Assembly (NCBI GenBank): GCA_964589785.1
Contig: CAZPUQ010000001.1
Span: forward strand, 1 to 64,000
Source of the DNA: JAGVSR01 sp964589785
GTDB taxonomy: Bacteria; Pseudomonadota; Alphaproteobacteria; Rhizobiales; Hyphomicrobiaceae
Direction: 5' to 3'
Length of the DNA: 64,000 nt
Shown: positions 9,506 to 20,334 of the stretch, one piece after another
Layout of the letters: each line of letters begins with the position of its first letter
Position numbering within the stretch: the first letter of the stretch is position 1
Program-made: the position numbers and the translations under genes
The notes under the pieces: generated by a model
Databases searched by the model: none
Told to the model about the DNA's origin: nothing
What the model saw: the letters and a program-made list of their open reading frames with translations, nothing else

Positions 9506-10588
9506 ATGACCGCATTGCCTGAAGAGAAGCTCGAAAAGTTGCTCGAACGCTGGGAGGCGATCCAGGCGGAGCTGAACCTCGGCGCCAGTCCGGCGAGTTA
9601 TGCCCGGCTGACGAAGGAGTTCGCCGAGATCGACCCGCTCGTCGCGGCCATCCGAAAGTTCAGGACGAGCCGCCAGGAGATCGCGGAGCTGGAGGCGATG
9701 ACGCGCGACCCGTCCGCCGACAAGGACATGGCTTCCCTCGCGCGCGACGAGCTCGAGACGCTGCGCCCCCAGCTTGCCGACCAGGAGCAGGCGCTGAAGA
9801 TCCTGCTGCTGCCGAAGGATGCCGCCGACGAGCGCAGTGCCATCGTGGAGGTGCGCGCCGGCACCGGCGGCGACGAGGCGGCGCTGTTTGCGGCCGATCT
9901 CTTCCGCATGTACCAGCGCTATGCCGATCTCAACGGCTGGACGGTCGAGATCATCTCGATCTCGGAGAACGACCTCGGCGGCTACAAGGAGATCATTGCC
10001 GCGATCTCCGGCCGCGGCGCGTTTGCCAAGCTCAAGTTCGAGAGCGGCGTGCATCGCGTGCAGCGCGTGCCGGCAACCGAGAGCCAGGGCCGCATTCATA
10101 CCTCGGCCGCTACCGTCGCCGTTCTGCCCGAGGCGGAGGAGGTCGATATCGACATCCGCCCGGAGGACATCCGCATTGACACGATGCGGGCGAGCGGGGC
10201 CGGCGGCCAGCACGTCAACAAGACCGATTCTGCCGTGCGCATCACCCATCTCCCGACCGGCATCATCGTCGTCTCGGCGGAGAAGTCCCAGCATCAGAAC
10301 CGCAGGCTCGCCATGCAGGTGCTGCGCTCGCGCCTCTACGAAGCCGAGCGCGAGAAGGCCGATAGCGCCCGCAGCGAGGCGCGCAAGTCGCAGGTCGGCT
10401 CCGGCGACCGCTCGCAGCGCATCCGCACGTACAATTTCCCGCAGGGCCGCGTGACGGACCATCGCATCAACCTCACGGTGCACAACATCGAGCGCGTCAT
10501 GGACGGCACCGGCCTCGGCGAGATCATCGATGCGCTCGTGACGCAGCGTCAGGCCGAGCTGCTCGCCGATTTCGAGAACCATGCCTGA
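9506..10588 (+). CDS. prfA: Peptide chain release factor 1
   Basis: A 360-residue RF1 that reads UAA and UAG and triggers peptide release. The catalytic GGQ is at residues 233-235 within GAGGQHVNKTDSAVRITH. The RF1-type segment RVPATESQGRIHTSA contains the PxT-type recognition tripeptide, which separates it from RF2. The length is standard. Its 3' end overlaps prmC, whose product methylates the GGQ glutamine, so the two genes are translationally coupled enzyme and substrate. Confidence 0.96.
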   Translation: MTALPEEKLEKLLERWEAIQAELNLGASPASYARLTKEFAEIDPLVAAIRKFRTSRQEIAELEAMTRDPSADKDMASLARDELETLRPQLADQEQALKILLLPKDAADERSAIVEVRAGTGGDEAALFAADLFRMYQRYADLNGWTVEIISISENDLGGYKEIIAAISGRGAFAKLKFESGVHRVQRVPATESQGRIHTSAATVAVLPEAEEVDIDIRPEDIRIDTMRASGAGGQHVNKTDSAVRITHLPTGIIVVSAEKSQHQNRRLAMQVLRSRLYEAEREKADSARSEARKSQVGSGDRSQRIRTYNFPQGRVTDHRINLTVHNIERVMDGTGLGEIIDALVTQRQAELLADFENHA

Positions 10589-11474
10589 GGCTCGGCCAGC
10601 GCTCGCGGGGTTGACGCTCGCCGCGGTCCGGCGTGCGCTCGTGCCCATGCTCGAAGAGGGCGGCATTGCCGATCCCGAGCGCGAGGCCCGCCTGCTCGTG
10701 CTGTTGGCGACCGGACTTGCGCCCGAGCGTCTGCTGCTCGAGGACGGCCGTGCATTGACGGCGGACGAGGCCCGCCGTCTTGCCGCGGCTCTTGATCGTC
10801 GTCTCGCGCACGAGCCGCTGTCGCGGATCAAGGGCGAGCGGGCATTCTTCGGCCGCGTGTTCAAGCTCACGCCCGCGGTGCTCGATCCACGGCCCGAGAC
10901 GGAGACGCTCGTGGAGCTCGTCCTCGACTGGGTCGACGACACCGGCGGACGGCACCGGCCGCTGCGTCTCCTCGACGTCGGCACCGGATCGGGATCGATC
11001 CTCGTCACGCTGCTCGCCGAGCTGCCGGCCGCTGAGGGGCTCGGCACGGACGTCTCCTCCGACGCGCTCGACGTGGCGAAGGCGAATGCCGCCAGGCACG
11101 GCGTCGCGGACCGGGCACGCTTTGCGGTCGCGCGCTCGCTTGAGGGCATCGCCGGACCGTTCGACGTCCTGGTCTCCAATCCGCCGTACATCCCGACGTC
11201 GGCGATCGCGGAGCTGGAGCCGGGCGTGCGCGCCTATGATCCGCGGCCGGCGCTCGATGGCGGGCCGGACGGACATGATGTCTACCGCGAGATCGCCGAC
11301 CGGGCCGGCGCCGTGGTGCCCGCGGGCCTCGTCGCCGTGGAGGTCGGGGCGGGCCAGGCCGATGCCGTCGCCGCGCTCTTCGCAGCAGGTGTCGCCAACC
11401 GGTCGGGAGAGCCCGCGTTCCGGGTCGATCTCGGGGGCCATCGGCGCTGTGTGGCGCTCCTGACACAATCCTAA
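10581..11474 (+). CDS. prmC: Release factor glutamine methyltransferase
   Basis: A 297-residue SAM-dependent N5-glutamine methyltransferase that modifies the GGQ motif of RF1 and RF2. Visible are the SAM motif LDVGTGSGSILVTLLAELP and the catalytic NPPY in VSNPPYIPTSAIAELEP. The N-terminal helical substrate domain is present (about 1-95). It overlaps prfA by 8 bases, so coupling is near certain. Confidence 0.95.
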   Translation: MPEARPALAGLTLAAVRRALVPMLEEGGIADPEREARLLVLLATGLAPERLLLEDGRALTADEARRLAAALDRRLAHEPLSRIKGERAFFGRVFKLTPAVLDPRPETETLVELVLDWVDDTGGRHRPLRLLDVGTGSGSILVTLLAELPAAEGLGTDVSSDALDVAKANAARHGVADRARFAVARSLEGIAGPFDVLVSNPPYIPTSAIAELEPGVRAYDPRPALDGGPDGHDVYREIADRAGAVVPAGLVAVEVGAGQADAVAALFAAGVANRSGEPAFRVDLGGHRRCVALLTQS

Positions 11475-11950
11475 CCCTGCGCGCAAAAAGTATTGGAATC
11501 GGGGTTGAGGCGCGCTAGTGTGATCTTAACAGCGACAGAGGCGTCCGGCAGACGAACGAGGGGTTCTCGACGTTTGGGGGCCATGGACGCAAGGCAGAAT
11601 GGGGCTATGGATCGGCAAGGATCCGACCGCTCCCGGCAACGCCGCGAAGGCAGGCGTAGAGGCCATCGAGCCAAATCCGACACGATGAAGCATCTGTCCG
11701 GTTGATCATAGTCGTGAGTTCCGTCGGCGGTTCATCCGCAGGCACGGCTTGGGGCCGTGCGCGAGGATCGTCGGCAGAGTGAGGCTGCGCGTCGTCTCCG
11801 GGCTGCGCTGCTGCCGCAAGACGGGTCTGGCAGCCGGATGACGGCACTGAGATCGCCATCTGTCCGAGACTGCGTCGCCGTCGCGGCGGCAGCGGCCGGA
11901 CAGCCGGAACGTTCGCCTACAATTCGATCAACAAGTTGAGATTGGAGTCC
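11475..11950 (+). other. 476-base noncoding leader region before the DUF4167 gene
   Basis: No credible gene is visible in 476 bases, which is long for this compact region. A perfect 7-bp hairpin, GCACGGC (11742-11748) with GCCGTGC (11754-11760), sits in the middle. It may be a long 5' leader or a small RNA; I recognise no known family. Confidence 0.4.
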
Positions 11951-12868
11951 ATGAGGCAGGGACAGCAGAACCGCAGAGGTCGCGGCCGCAACAACCAGAA
12001 CAATCAGCAGCGCAAAGGCCAGAATCCGCTGACGCGCAGCTTCGAGAGCAACGGTCCCGACGTCAAACTCCGCGGTACGCCCGCGCATATCGCCGAGAAG
12101 TACATGTCGCTCGCTCGCGATGCGCTCTCGGCCGGTGACCCGGTGCTGGCGGAGAACTATCTGCAGCACGCCGAGCACTACAATCGCATCATCATGGCCT
12201 ACCGCGAGCAGCAGGTGAGCCAGGGCGGCGGCGATCCCGGCTATTCGTCCGGCTACAATCCCATGGGCCGCGGTGAAGGCGGCTTCGGCTCCGACATGGA
12301 CGGCGGCGAGCCTGGCTTCGAGGGTGCCGGCGATCCCTTGCTGACGGGTCGCCCGGGCGTTGCCGAGCAGCCGCGCATGACGGGCGAAGGCGGCGAGCGC
12401 CGCTTCGACGAGCGTGGCCAGCGTCCGCAGGGCCAGGAGCCGCGCCATCAGAGCCAGGGCCTGCGCGACCGGGACCGGTCCTTCCAGGAGGGCCGTGGTG
12501 GGTTCGACCGCCGCGACCGTCAGGACCGCTTCGAGCGTCCCGACCGCGGCGAGCAGCGCATGGACCGCGACCGCCCGGACCGGGACCGCGCTGACCGGGA
12601 TCGCCCCGACCGGGACCGTGGCGATCGCGACCGCCCGGAGCGTTTCGAGCGTCCGCAGCCGCACGCCGGCAGCGGAGAATTGCGGTCTGAGGGCGGCCTG
12701 TCGCCGCGCCGGCGTGACCGGCCGGCCGGCGATCGCCTGCCGCAGGAGACCCATGAGCAGCCGGAGTTCCTGCGCCGTCCCGTCCGCCGTCCGCGCCGCG
12801 AGGACCAGGACGAAGGCCGGGAGGGCGGACCCGCCCCCGTCGTCGCGGCAGGCGAGGACACCGACTGA
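11951..12868 (+). CDS. DUF4167 RNA-binding-like protein
   Basis: A 305-residue protein. The N-terminus is rich in Arg, Asn and Gln (QQNRRGRGRNNQNNQQRKGQ) and leads into the conserved DUF4167 core of about 65 residues (GPDVKLRGTPAHIAEKYMSL, then ARDALSAGDPVLAENYLQHA). The rest is disordered, with a charged repeat of RDRPD, RDRAD and RDRGD units near residues 197-232. The composition suggests RNA or ribosome association; this is inference, since no function is established. The ATG at 11951 follows GGAG at short spacing; a TTG 15 bases upstream is possible. Its place after prfA-prmC is conserved in Hyphomicrobiales. Confidence 0.85.
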   Translation: MRQGQQNRRGRGRNNQNNQQRKGQNPLTRSFESNGPDVKLRGTPAHIAEKYMSLARDALSAGDPVLAENYLQHAEHYNRIIMAYREQQVSQGGGDPGYSSGYNPMGRGEGGFGSDMDGGEPGFEGAGDPLLTGRPGVAEQPRMTGEGGERRFDERGQRPQGQEPRHQSQGLRDRDRSFQEGRGGFDRRDRQDRFERPDRGEQRMDRDRPDRDRADRDRPDRDRGDRDRPERFERPQPHAGSGELRSEGGLSPRRRDRPAGDRLPQETHEQPEFLRRPVRRPRREDQDEGREGGPAPVVAAGEDTD

Positions 12869-13026
12869 GCCGTGCCGCGGTCCGGCGGGGTCATCCCAGA
12901 CTTGGCTTCTTAGGATCGCCTCCACGCCGCGATCGAGACGCGGAGCCTCGCCCGCCGTTTGCTTTCCACCGCTCTTTCCTGTGCCAGCCGGTTTTCACTC
13001 CGCGGCCGGGGCACTAGCATGCCCGC

Positions 13027-14304
13027 ATGGACACCCTGGAACTCTTTCAACGCCTGAGCGTCGCTCTGGCGATTGGCTTTCTGATCGGCCTGGAGCGCGG
13101 CTGGAAGGCGCGCAACGAGCCGGAGGGCGGGCGCGCCGCGGGGCTCAGGACGCATGCGCTCGGCGGCCTTCTCGGGGGCGTGTGGGGTGCTCTTGCGCTC
13201 ACGCGCGACGACGGCGGCCTCGTGGCGCTGGCCGCGGGCTTTGTCGTCTTCAGCGGCGCGATCGTGCTGTTCCGCTACCGCGAGGCCCATGACGAGGGGA
13301 CGTTCGGCGTCACCACGGTCATCGCCGCGATGCTCGCCTTTGCGCTCGGCGCCTTCGCCGTCATGGGCGACATGGGCGTCGCCGGCGGGGTCGGCGTGGC
13401 CGTCGCCGCACTCCTCGCCTTCAAGGGCGTTCTGCACGACTGGGTCGAGCGCGTGTCATGGACCGAGCTCAGGTCCGGACTCCTGCTGCTGGCGATGACG
13501 TTCATTCTGCTGCCGCTGCTGCCGGACCGCACGATCGATCCGTGGGGCACGATCAACCCGTTCGAGCTGTGGCTGTTGACGGTGATGATCGCGGCCATCT
13601 CGTTTGCGGGCTACATCGCCATCAAGACCGTCGGCGACCGCCACGGCATCATGATGACCGGGATCGCCGGCGGGCTGGCCTCCTCGACCGCCGTGACGGT
13701 GACCTTCGCCGAGCTTGCCAAGGCGCACCCCGAGAAGCGCGACCCGCTCATTGCCGGGGCTCTCCTGTCGTCGGCGACCATGGCCGCGCGCGTGCTCGGC
13801 GTCATCGCCGCTGTCGGCGCGAGCCTGCTGCCGGAGGTGGTGGTACCGATCGGGCTCGGCGGGCTCACGCTTCTCGGCATGGCGTTCTATTTCCTGCGCC
13901 GGCAGCCGAAGGATGGCGTGCAGGAGACGCGGCTGCGGCTGCGCAACCCGTTCGAGCTCGCGACGGTGCTAAAGTTTGGCGCCCTGCTGACCGTCGTGAC
14001 CGTCGCGGCGAAGCTGTTGACCGAGGTCGGCGGAGGCCAGGGCGTCTATGCGCTCGCCGCGTTCTCCGGGATCGCCGACGTGGACGCGATCACCCTGTCG
14101 ATGTCGCGGTTGGCACGCGATCCGGCGAGCCTGGCGCTCGCCGCCAATGCCGTCCTGATCGTCGTGGCCGTGAACACGGTCGCCAAGGCCGTGCTCGGCT
14201 GGATGACGGGCGGAGCCGCGGTGGGACGACGGCTGCTTATGGCGGCCGCGGCCGCCATCGTCGCGGGAGGCGCCGGCATTCTTTTCGCTCCGGCGCTCGT
14301 TTGA
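13027..14304 (+). CDS. MgtC/SapB family protein with DUF4010 domain
   Basis: A 425-residue multi-pass membrane protein. The N-terminal 140 residues match the MgtC/SapB pattern (LAIGFLIGLERGWKAR, then GLRTHALGGLLGG, then GTFGVTTVIAAMLAF). The C-terminal half is the DUF4010 membrane domain. MgtC proteins matter for growth in low magnesium and modulate ATP synthase in some pathogens; the long DUF4010 forms are not well studied. A small membrane protein gene follows 11 bases downstream on the same strand. Confidence 0.87.
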   Translation: MDTLELFQRLSVALAIGFLIGLERGWKARNEPEGGRAAGLRTHALGGLLGGVWGALALTRDDGGLVALAAGFVVFSGAIVLFRYREAHDEGTFGVTTVIAAMLAFALGAFAVMGDMGVAGGVGVAVAALLAFKGVLHDWVERVSWTELRSGLLLLAMTFILLPLLPDRTIDPWGTINPFELWLLTVMIAAISFAGYIAIKTVGDRHGIMMTGIAGGLASSTAVTVTFAELAKAHPEKRDPLIAGALLSSATMAARVLGVIAAVGASLLPEVVVPIGLGGLTLLGMAFYFLRRQPKDGVQETRLRLRNPFELATVLKFGALLTVVTVAAKLLTEVGGGQGVYALAAFSGIADVDAITLSMSRLARDPASLALAANAVLIVVAVNTVAKAVLGWMTGGAAVGRRLLMAAAAAIVAGGAGILFAPALV

Positions 14305-14315
14305 AGGCGGCGGCG

Positions 14316-14861
14316 ATGAACGATGCGGCGGATGCCCGGCAGGCCATCGAGGTGCGGATCACGCGCATCGAGCAGCTTTTCAACTCGTTCGATCCCTCGC
14401 CGTTCAACGAGCGCGATCTCGACGAGGATGCCGAGGAGCACATTGCGGGCTGGGCCCGCGAGATGCCGGCCGACGTGCCGCTCGTCATCCTCCTGCACAT
14501 GCCGGCGGACGAAGCCGTGCGCGCGCAGGAACGTGGGCTGCCCACGGCGTTGACGCACTACTTCGACGTCCGGGCCGACCGGCTCGACTGCGACCGGCGC
14601 GAGCTCTACCGACTCGGCTGGCGGTATCTGATGATCGGCATCACGGTGCTGGTCGTCTGTCTCCTCGTCAGCCATTCCGTCACGCGTGTGACGGGCGAAG
14701 GTCCGGTCGCGCAAATCGTGCAGGAAGGACTGGTGATCCTCGGATGGGTCGCGAACTGGAAGCCGCTCGAGACCTTCCTCTACGACTGGTGGCCGCTGAA
14801 GCGCCGGGCGGCGCTCTACCGGCGCATTGCCGGCGCGCAGGTCGTCATCCGCCGCACTTGA
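14316..14861 (+). CDS. Hypothetical membrane protein
   Basis: A 181-residue protein. An acidic, soluble N-terminal part with a coiled stretch (AIEVRITRIEQLFNSFDPSP) is followed by two hydrophobic helices (about 102-122, YLMIGITVLVVCLLVSHSV, and about 132-147). I do not recognise a named family with certainty. It starts 11 bases after the MgtC-like gene and is probably in the same operon. It converges with the DUF2189 gene. Confidence 0.68.
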   Translation: MNDAADARQAIEVRITRIEQLFNSFDPSPFNERDLDEDAEEHIAGWAREMPADVPLVILLHMPADEAVRAQERGLPTALTHYFDVRADRLDCDRRELYRLGWRYLMIGITVLVVCLLVSHSVTRVTGEGPVAQIVQEGLVILGWVANWKPLETFLYDWWPLKRRAALYRRIAGAQVVIRRT

Positions 14862-14884
14862 GCACGCCCGTCCCGTTCGACCGG

Positions 14885-15724
14885 TCAGCCCGTGGACGTC
14901 GGCGCCTCGGCGAGCGTGGTGGCAGGTTCGCCGCGCGTGCTGACCGCCTCGGGCGCGATCACGCGGCGGTAGAGATGCCATGTCGCGTGCCCGAGGATCG
15001 GCAGCGTGACGAGCAGCCCGAGGAACGCCGGCAGGGACGAGACGGCGAGCAGTCCGGCGATGACGGCCGCGAAGAAGAACATCGGCACCGGATTGGCCGC
15101 AACCGCCCGCACGCTCGTGATCATCGCGGTCACGAAGTCCACGTCGCGGTCGAGCACGAGAGGAAATGACACGACGGTCAGCGCGTAGAGGATGGTGGCG
15201 AGTAGTGCGCCGACGAGGTTGCCGACCGCGAGGAACGTCAGCCCCTCCGTCGTGTGCAGCACCACGTTGAGGAACTCGCCCATGGTCGCCATCATGCCGC
15301 TGTAGCCGAGAAAGAGCGCCATCAGGAATCGCACCTGATACATCCATATGATGAGCACGAAGACCGTGGCGAAGCCCATCCAGCGGATCTCGCTGCGGCT
15401 CGTCACCGTGGCCCAGATGGCGGACGCTTCGAGCGGCTCGCCGCGTTCCAGGCGGCGGCTGACCTCGTAAAGCCCGGCAGCCAGGAACGGGCACACGAGC
15501 GCGAAGCCCGCCGCAAGCGGATAGGCGAGGTAGGGCAGCCCCATGGCGTAGAGCATGGCCACGATGGCAATGCCGGTCAGCGCGCAGACAGCGCCCAGCA
15601 CCAGCCCGTAGCGCGGCGCAGCCCGAAAGTCGCGCAGGCCGAGGCGCAGGGCCTCCATCACATCGCTGACCGTGATCGGGCGGACGACCGGATCGGCCTT
15701 GCCCGAGAGTGTCCTTGCAGCCAT
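14885..15724 (-). CDS. DUF2189 membrane protein
   Basis: A 279-residue protein with about six hydrophobic helices. The N-terminus has the DUF2189 pattern (RPITVSDVMEALRLGLRDFR, then APRYGLVLGAV). Proteins of this family are common in alphaproteobacteria; some annotations call them cytochrome c oxidase subunit I-like, but no haem-ligand pattern is visible here. The ATG at 15724 is preceded by GGGGGAGG; five extra upstream residues are less likely. Confidence 0.78.
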   Translation of the reverse strand: MAARTLSGKADPVVRPITVSDVMEALRLGLRDFRAAPRYGLVLGAVCALTGIAIVAMLYAMGLPYLAYPLAAGFALVCPFLAAGLYEVSRRLERGEPLEASAIWATVTSRSEIRWMGFATVFVLIIWMYQVRFLMALFLGYSGMMATMGEFLNVVLHTTEGLTFLAVGNLVGALLATILYALTVVSFPLVLDRDVDFVTAMITSVRAVAANPVPMFFFAAVIAGLLAVSSLPAFLGLLVTLPILGHATWHLYRRVIAPEAVSTRGEPATTLAEAPTSTG

Positions 15725-15978
15725 GCGTGCCTCCCCCAAATCCGATCCAAATCAAATGGACCGGGGCACATTGTCACGCCTGGACGGGAAGAAAAAGTCC
15801 CTGCGGCGACGTCATGCCGGCCCGCGCGTCAGGCGTGGAGTTGAAAGGCGGCAGGCGGCGGCAAGGCCGCCATTCGGGCGCCGATCGCCACGCGGCCATG
15901 CCTCGGGACGGCAAACGCGGCTATGCTTGCGGAACGATTCCCGGCCGCGGACGGCGGCCGATCACCGCCGGAGGACGC

Positions 15979-16656
15979 ATGAGCCGGTTAACCCGAGTAT
16001 TCCTGGCAGGCTTTCTGGCGCTCCTGCCTCTCGCGCTCACGGTCGCCGTCACCGGCTGGGTGGTTTCATTCCTGAACGCCTACCTCGGCCCGAACAGTGC
16101 GTTCGGCCAGCTTCTCGTGTCGCTGGGGCTCAGTGTCGGCGCACAATGGGTCGCTCCGTACGTCATAGGTCTTCTGGCGCTTCTCGCCGCCATCTACGCT
16201 CTCGGGCTCCTCGTCGAGTCGCGGATCGGCGCCTGGCTCACCGACATCCTGGACGGGGCCGTGGCGCGCATCCCCGTGATCGGCAGCGTCTATGACCTGT
16301 CGAAGCGCTTCACCTCCATCGTCGATACGAAGGACGGCCGCGACCTCAAGAGCATGGCGCCGGTGTGGTGCTTCTTCGGCGGCGAGCCGGGCGCGGCGGT
16401 GCTCGGGCTGCTGCCATCGCCAGCGACCGTGCGCATCGGCAGCGAGGATTACGTGGGCATTCTCGTGCCGTCGGCGCCGGTCCCGGTCGGCGGCGCCCTG
16501 ATCTACGTGCCGCAGAGCTGGATCCGGCCTGCCGAGGGCGGCGTGGAGGAGCTGATGAGCGTCTACGTCTCGATGGGCGTCACCGCGCCGACCCCGTCGC
16601 CGGGACCCGCTCCCCGTCTCACGCCGCCGCCTGGGCCGAGCCCCGCCGCCGCTTGA
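15979..16656 (+). CDS. DUF502 membrane protein
   Basis: A 225-residue protein with two N-terminal membrane helices (about 7-30 and 57-80) and a soluble domain with the DUF502 pattern (IPVIGSVYDLSKRF, then VWCFFGGEPG, then GILVPSAPVPVGGALIYVP). It has a Pro-rich tail. DUF502 proteins are widespread in bacteria and lack a settled function. GGAGG supports the ATG at 15979; the open frame upstream to 15709 overlaps the divergent gene and is not coding. Confidence 0.82.
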   Translation: MSRLTRVFLAGFLALLPLALTVAVTGWVVSFLNAYLGPNSAFGQLLVSLGLSVGAQWVAPYVIGLLALLAAIYALGLLVESRIGAWLTDILDGAVARIPVIGSVYDLSKRFTSIVDTKDGRDLKSMAPVWCFFGGEPGAAVLGLLPSPATVRIGSEDYVGILVPSAPVPVGGALIYVPQSWIRPAEGGVEELMSVYVSMGVTAPTPSPGPAPRLTPPPGPSPAAA

Positions 16657-16686
16657 ACGCAGCCGGCCTGCCTTCGCCGGCTGGAC

Positions 16687-16724
16687 GCATAAAGAAACGC
16701 CCCCGGAATGGCTCCGGGGGCGTT
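16687..16724 (-). terminator. Terminator of the groESL operon
   Basis: On the minus strand, AACGCCCCCGGA pairs with TCCGGGGGCGTT and runs into TTCTTTA. It lies 32 bases beyond the groL stop. Confidence 0.85.
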
Positions 16725-16755
16725 GTCGCTTGTCGGCGTCTCGTGAGCAACGAGC

Positions 16756-18399
<1,644 letters not shown>

Positions 18400-18524
18400 G
18401 GGGCTGGGCTCCTGTGAGTGGTGGGGGTCGAGGGGAAGTAAACGCTGCGATCGTCAGGTGAGCGCTCTGAGGGGCGAGGTCTGTCGGCCGGCGCGCCCGT
18501 ACCAGGAGCGGCGGCCGTTCGGCC

Positions 18525-18815
18525 TTACCGGTCGAGCACGCCCATGATGTCGCTTTCCTTCATGATCAGAAGGTCCTGGCCATCGATCTTGACTTCGGTG
18601 CCGGACCACTTGCCGAACAGCACTTTGTCGCCCTTCTTCACGTCGAGGGCGACGATCTTGCCGGTCTCGTCGCGGGCGCCCGGGCCGACGGCGATGACCT
18701 CACCCTGTTGCGGCTTCTCGCCGGCGGTGTCGGGGATGATGATGCCGCCAGCCGACTTGGTCTCGGCGTCGGCGCGCTTGACGACCACGCGGTCGTGGAG
18801 GGGACGGAACTTCAT
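18525..18815 (-). CDS. groS: Co-chaperonin GroES
   Basis: A 96-residue 10-kDa chaperonin forming the heptameric lid of GroEL. The start MKFRPLHDRVVVKR, the mobile-loop region (TKSAGGIIIPDTAGEKPQQG) and the C-terminal LIMKESDIMGVLD are typical. It is the first gene of the groESL operon. Confidence 0.98.
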   Translation of the reverse strand: MKFRPLHDRVVVKRADAETKSAGGIIIPDTAGEKPQQGEVIAVGPGARDETGKIVALDVKKGDKVLFGKWSGTEVKIDGQDLLIMKESDIMGVLDR

Positions 18816-18878
18816 AGAGGAACGACTCCAGGTGGTTGGAGGATTGGCGTGCCGCGACGGGTGACCGTCCGGCGGGTG

Positions 18879-18905
18879 TTAGCAAACGGCTGCACCGAGT
18901 GCCAA
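18879..18905 (-). promoter_or_regulatory. CIRCE-like HrcA operator
   Basis: On the minus strand the site reads TTGGCACTC, nine bases, GTTTGCTAA. One half matches the CIRCE half-site TTAGCACTC at 8 of 9 positions; the other matches its complement at 7 of 9. It lies just downstream of the predicted -10 box, where HrcA would block transcription of groESL. Confidence 0.8.
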
Positions 18906-18914
18906 CACGCACGC

Positions 18915-18943
18915 AGATAGGTCGGGACTATAACCTATGTCAA
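18915..18943 (-). promoter_or_regulatory. groESL promoter
   Basis: TTGACA and CTATCT are separated by 17 bases on the minus strand. The spacing and boxes fit sigma-70, and the CTTGAC/CTAT pattern also suits alphaproteobacterial RpoH. The CIRCE element follows 10 bases downstream. Confidence 0.78.
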
Positions 18944-19093
18944 GGAGGCGCCCGCCGCATGCTGATAGATATTTGAAAAATCACAAGAAAATCAGATGTC
19001 AGACTTTCTGCTGGGAAGCAGAGAATATTCTTGAAATTCAACAGGAAGTTGAATTAACCTCATAGTCATTACCTTTGGTAGCAGGGGGAGGAA

Positions 19094-19363
19094 ATGGCGA
19101 ATCGCGCGAATTTGGTCAGCCCCACCGCCGGCGTGGAGTCGGAGCTCCGGAGCCCTTCTGTGTCGGCCTTTCCGGTTTCCCCGGCTGTCGCCGGAGTCGT
19201 GGACGCGTCGCCCCGGGCGCCGGGCTCGGCGGACTGCATGGCGTATATGTCCGACCTGCTGCGGGAGCTGGCGGAGATGGCGGCGACCGAGGGCCACCCC
19301 ACGCTGGCCGGTCTCCTCACGCTCGCGCACCAGGAGGCCGAGGCCAAGACCAAGACCCGCTAG
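19094..19363 (+). CDS. Small hypothetical protein
   Basis: An 89-residue protein with a low-complexity Ser/Ala/Pro N-terminal half. A helical C-terminal half (CMAYMSDLLRELAEMAATEG) is followed by a Glu/Lys tail. No known motif. GGGGGAGG supports the start. The unusually AT-rich 140 bases upstream contain an AATTCAAC/GTTGAATT inverted repeat (19035-19055), which could be an operator. I cannot assign a function; similar short proteins in Hyphomicrobiales are of unknown role. Confidence 0.55.
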   Translation: MANRANLVSPTAGVESELRSPSVSAFPVSPAVAGVVDASPRAPGSADCMAYMSDLLRELAEMAATEGHPTLAGLLTLAHQEAEAKTKTR

Positions 19364-19384
19364 AGCGACCGTTCGACGGCAGCT

Positions 19385-19825
19385 TCACGTCCGGCAGATG
19401 AGCACCGGCACGTGGGCGTGGGTGGCGGTCTTCGTGGCCACGCTGCCCAGCATGAGGCCAGCCAGTCCGTGGCGTCCGTGCGAGCCCATGACGATCAAGT
19501 CGCAGCCCTTGTCCTTCGCCGCCTCCACGATCGCCCGGTGAGCCTGCGGATCGATGTTGTGGACCGTCTCGCACGCAATGCCGGCAGCCTTGAACGTCTC
19601 CTGCGCCTTGCCGAGCAGCTTCAGCGCCGACTTCTCCATCGTCTGCTCGTAGTCGGCCGGCGGATACATGACGACGGCGTCGCCGACGACGAGGCTCGAC
19701 CACGGCGGCGTGACGTGCACGGCCACGACCTTCGCGCCGAAGGCCTTGGCGAGCGCGAGGGCGTGCTGTTGCGCCAGCTCCGAGAGCTCCGAACCGTCGA
19801 CGGCGATGAGGATGTTCTTGTACAT
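19385..19825 (-). CDS. Universal stress protein (UspA family)
   Basis: A 146-residue single-domain Usp. The start MYKNILIAVDGSELSE and the ATP-binding signature GSHGRHGLAGLMLGSV (G-2x-G-9x-G-S/T type, near residues 113-128) are clear, so it probably binds ATP. Such proteins are induced on growth arrest and stress. It stands alone; the convergent gene upstream ends 21 bases away. Confidence 0.93.
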   Translation of the reverse strand: MYKNILIAVDGSELSELAQQHALALAKAFGAKVVAVHVTPPWSSLVVGDAVVMYPPADYEQTMEKSALKLLGKAQETFKAAGIACETVHNIDPQAHRAIVEAAKDKGCDLIVMGSHGRHGLAGLMLGSVATKTATHAHVPVLICRT

Positions 19826-20019
19826 GTGCGGGTCCTTGCGGTTTTGTGGCCTGGCGGCGCGGCGGGCGAGGCGCGCGGCCCGACCCCGACACCCTGCTTT
19901 AGTTAGTCGCCATTACAAAGTCCGAACCTTGATCTCCGTCAAGGTTCAGTCCGGTGTCGTGACGGCATGGTTCGCACACAATTCGCACATAAGACGCGCG
20001 ATCGACGAGGGAGACGATC

Positions 20020-20331
20020 ATGAAAAGACCGGTCGCAACCGTGCTGGCGTTCGCACTGCTTGCAGCCTTGCCGTTCGCGGCTTCCGGCGAGGACAATCCC
20101 GACATCCAGCCGCCGGCCGATACGCGCTGGCGCATCCTCATCAGGGACCAGTTGAAATCGGAGAAGAACTGCGATCTCGCCGACGTGCTGACCTACAGCG
20201 AGCTCAAGATCGGCGACGAGATCGCGATCTCGGGCAAGATCTCTTGCGTCGATGGCCGCCAGTACGACTACAGCCGGCCCCGTCCGCACCAGAAGTTCGA
20301 GTTCCGGCTGTGCGAGCCAAGCATCTGCTGA
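20020..20331 (+). CDS. Small secreted hypothetical protein
   Basis: A 103-residue protein with a clear Sec signal peptide (MKRPVATVLAFALLAALPFA, cleavage expected after ASG or nearby). The mature part of about 80 residues has four cysteines (NCDLAD, ISCVDG, LCEPSIC), which could form disulfides in the periplasm. GAGGGAG supports the start. I do not recognise the family. Confidence 0.65.
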   Translation: MKRPVATVLAFALLAALPFAASGEDNPDIQPPADTRWRILIRDQLKSEKNCDLADVLTYSELKIGDEIAISGKISCVDGRQYDYSRPRPHQKFEFRLCEPSIC

Positions 20332-20334
20332 TCA

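Noticed and set aside
12540..12650. Tandem repeats in the DUF4167 gene as a CRISPR or mobile repeat
   Set aside because: They are short codon repeats encoding RDRPD-type units inside a reading frame, with no spacers.
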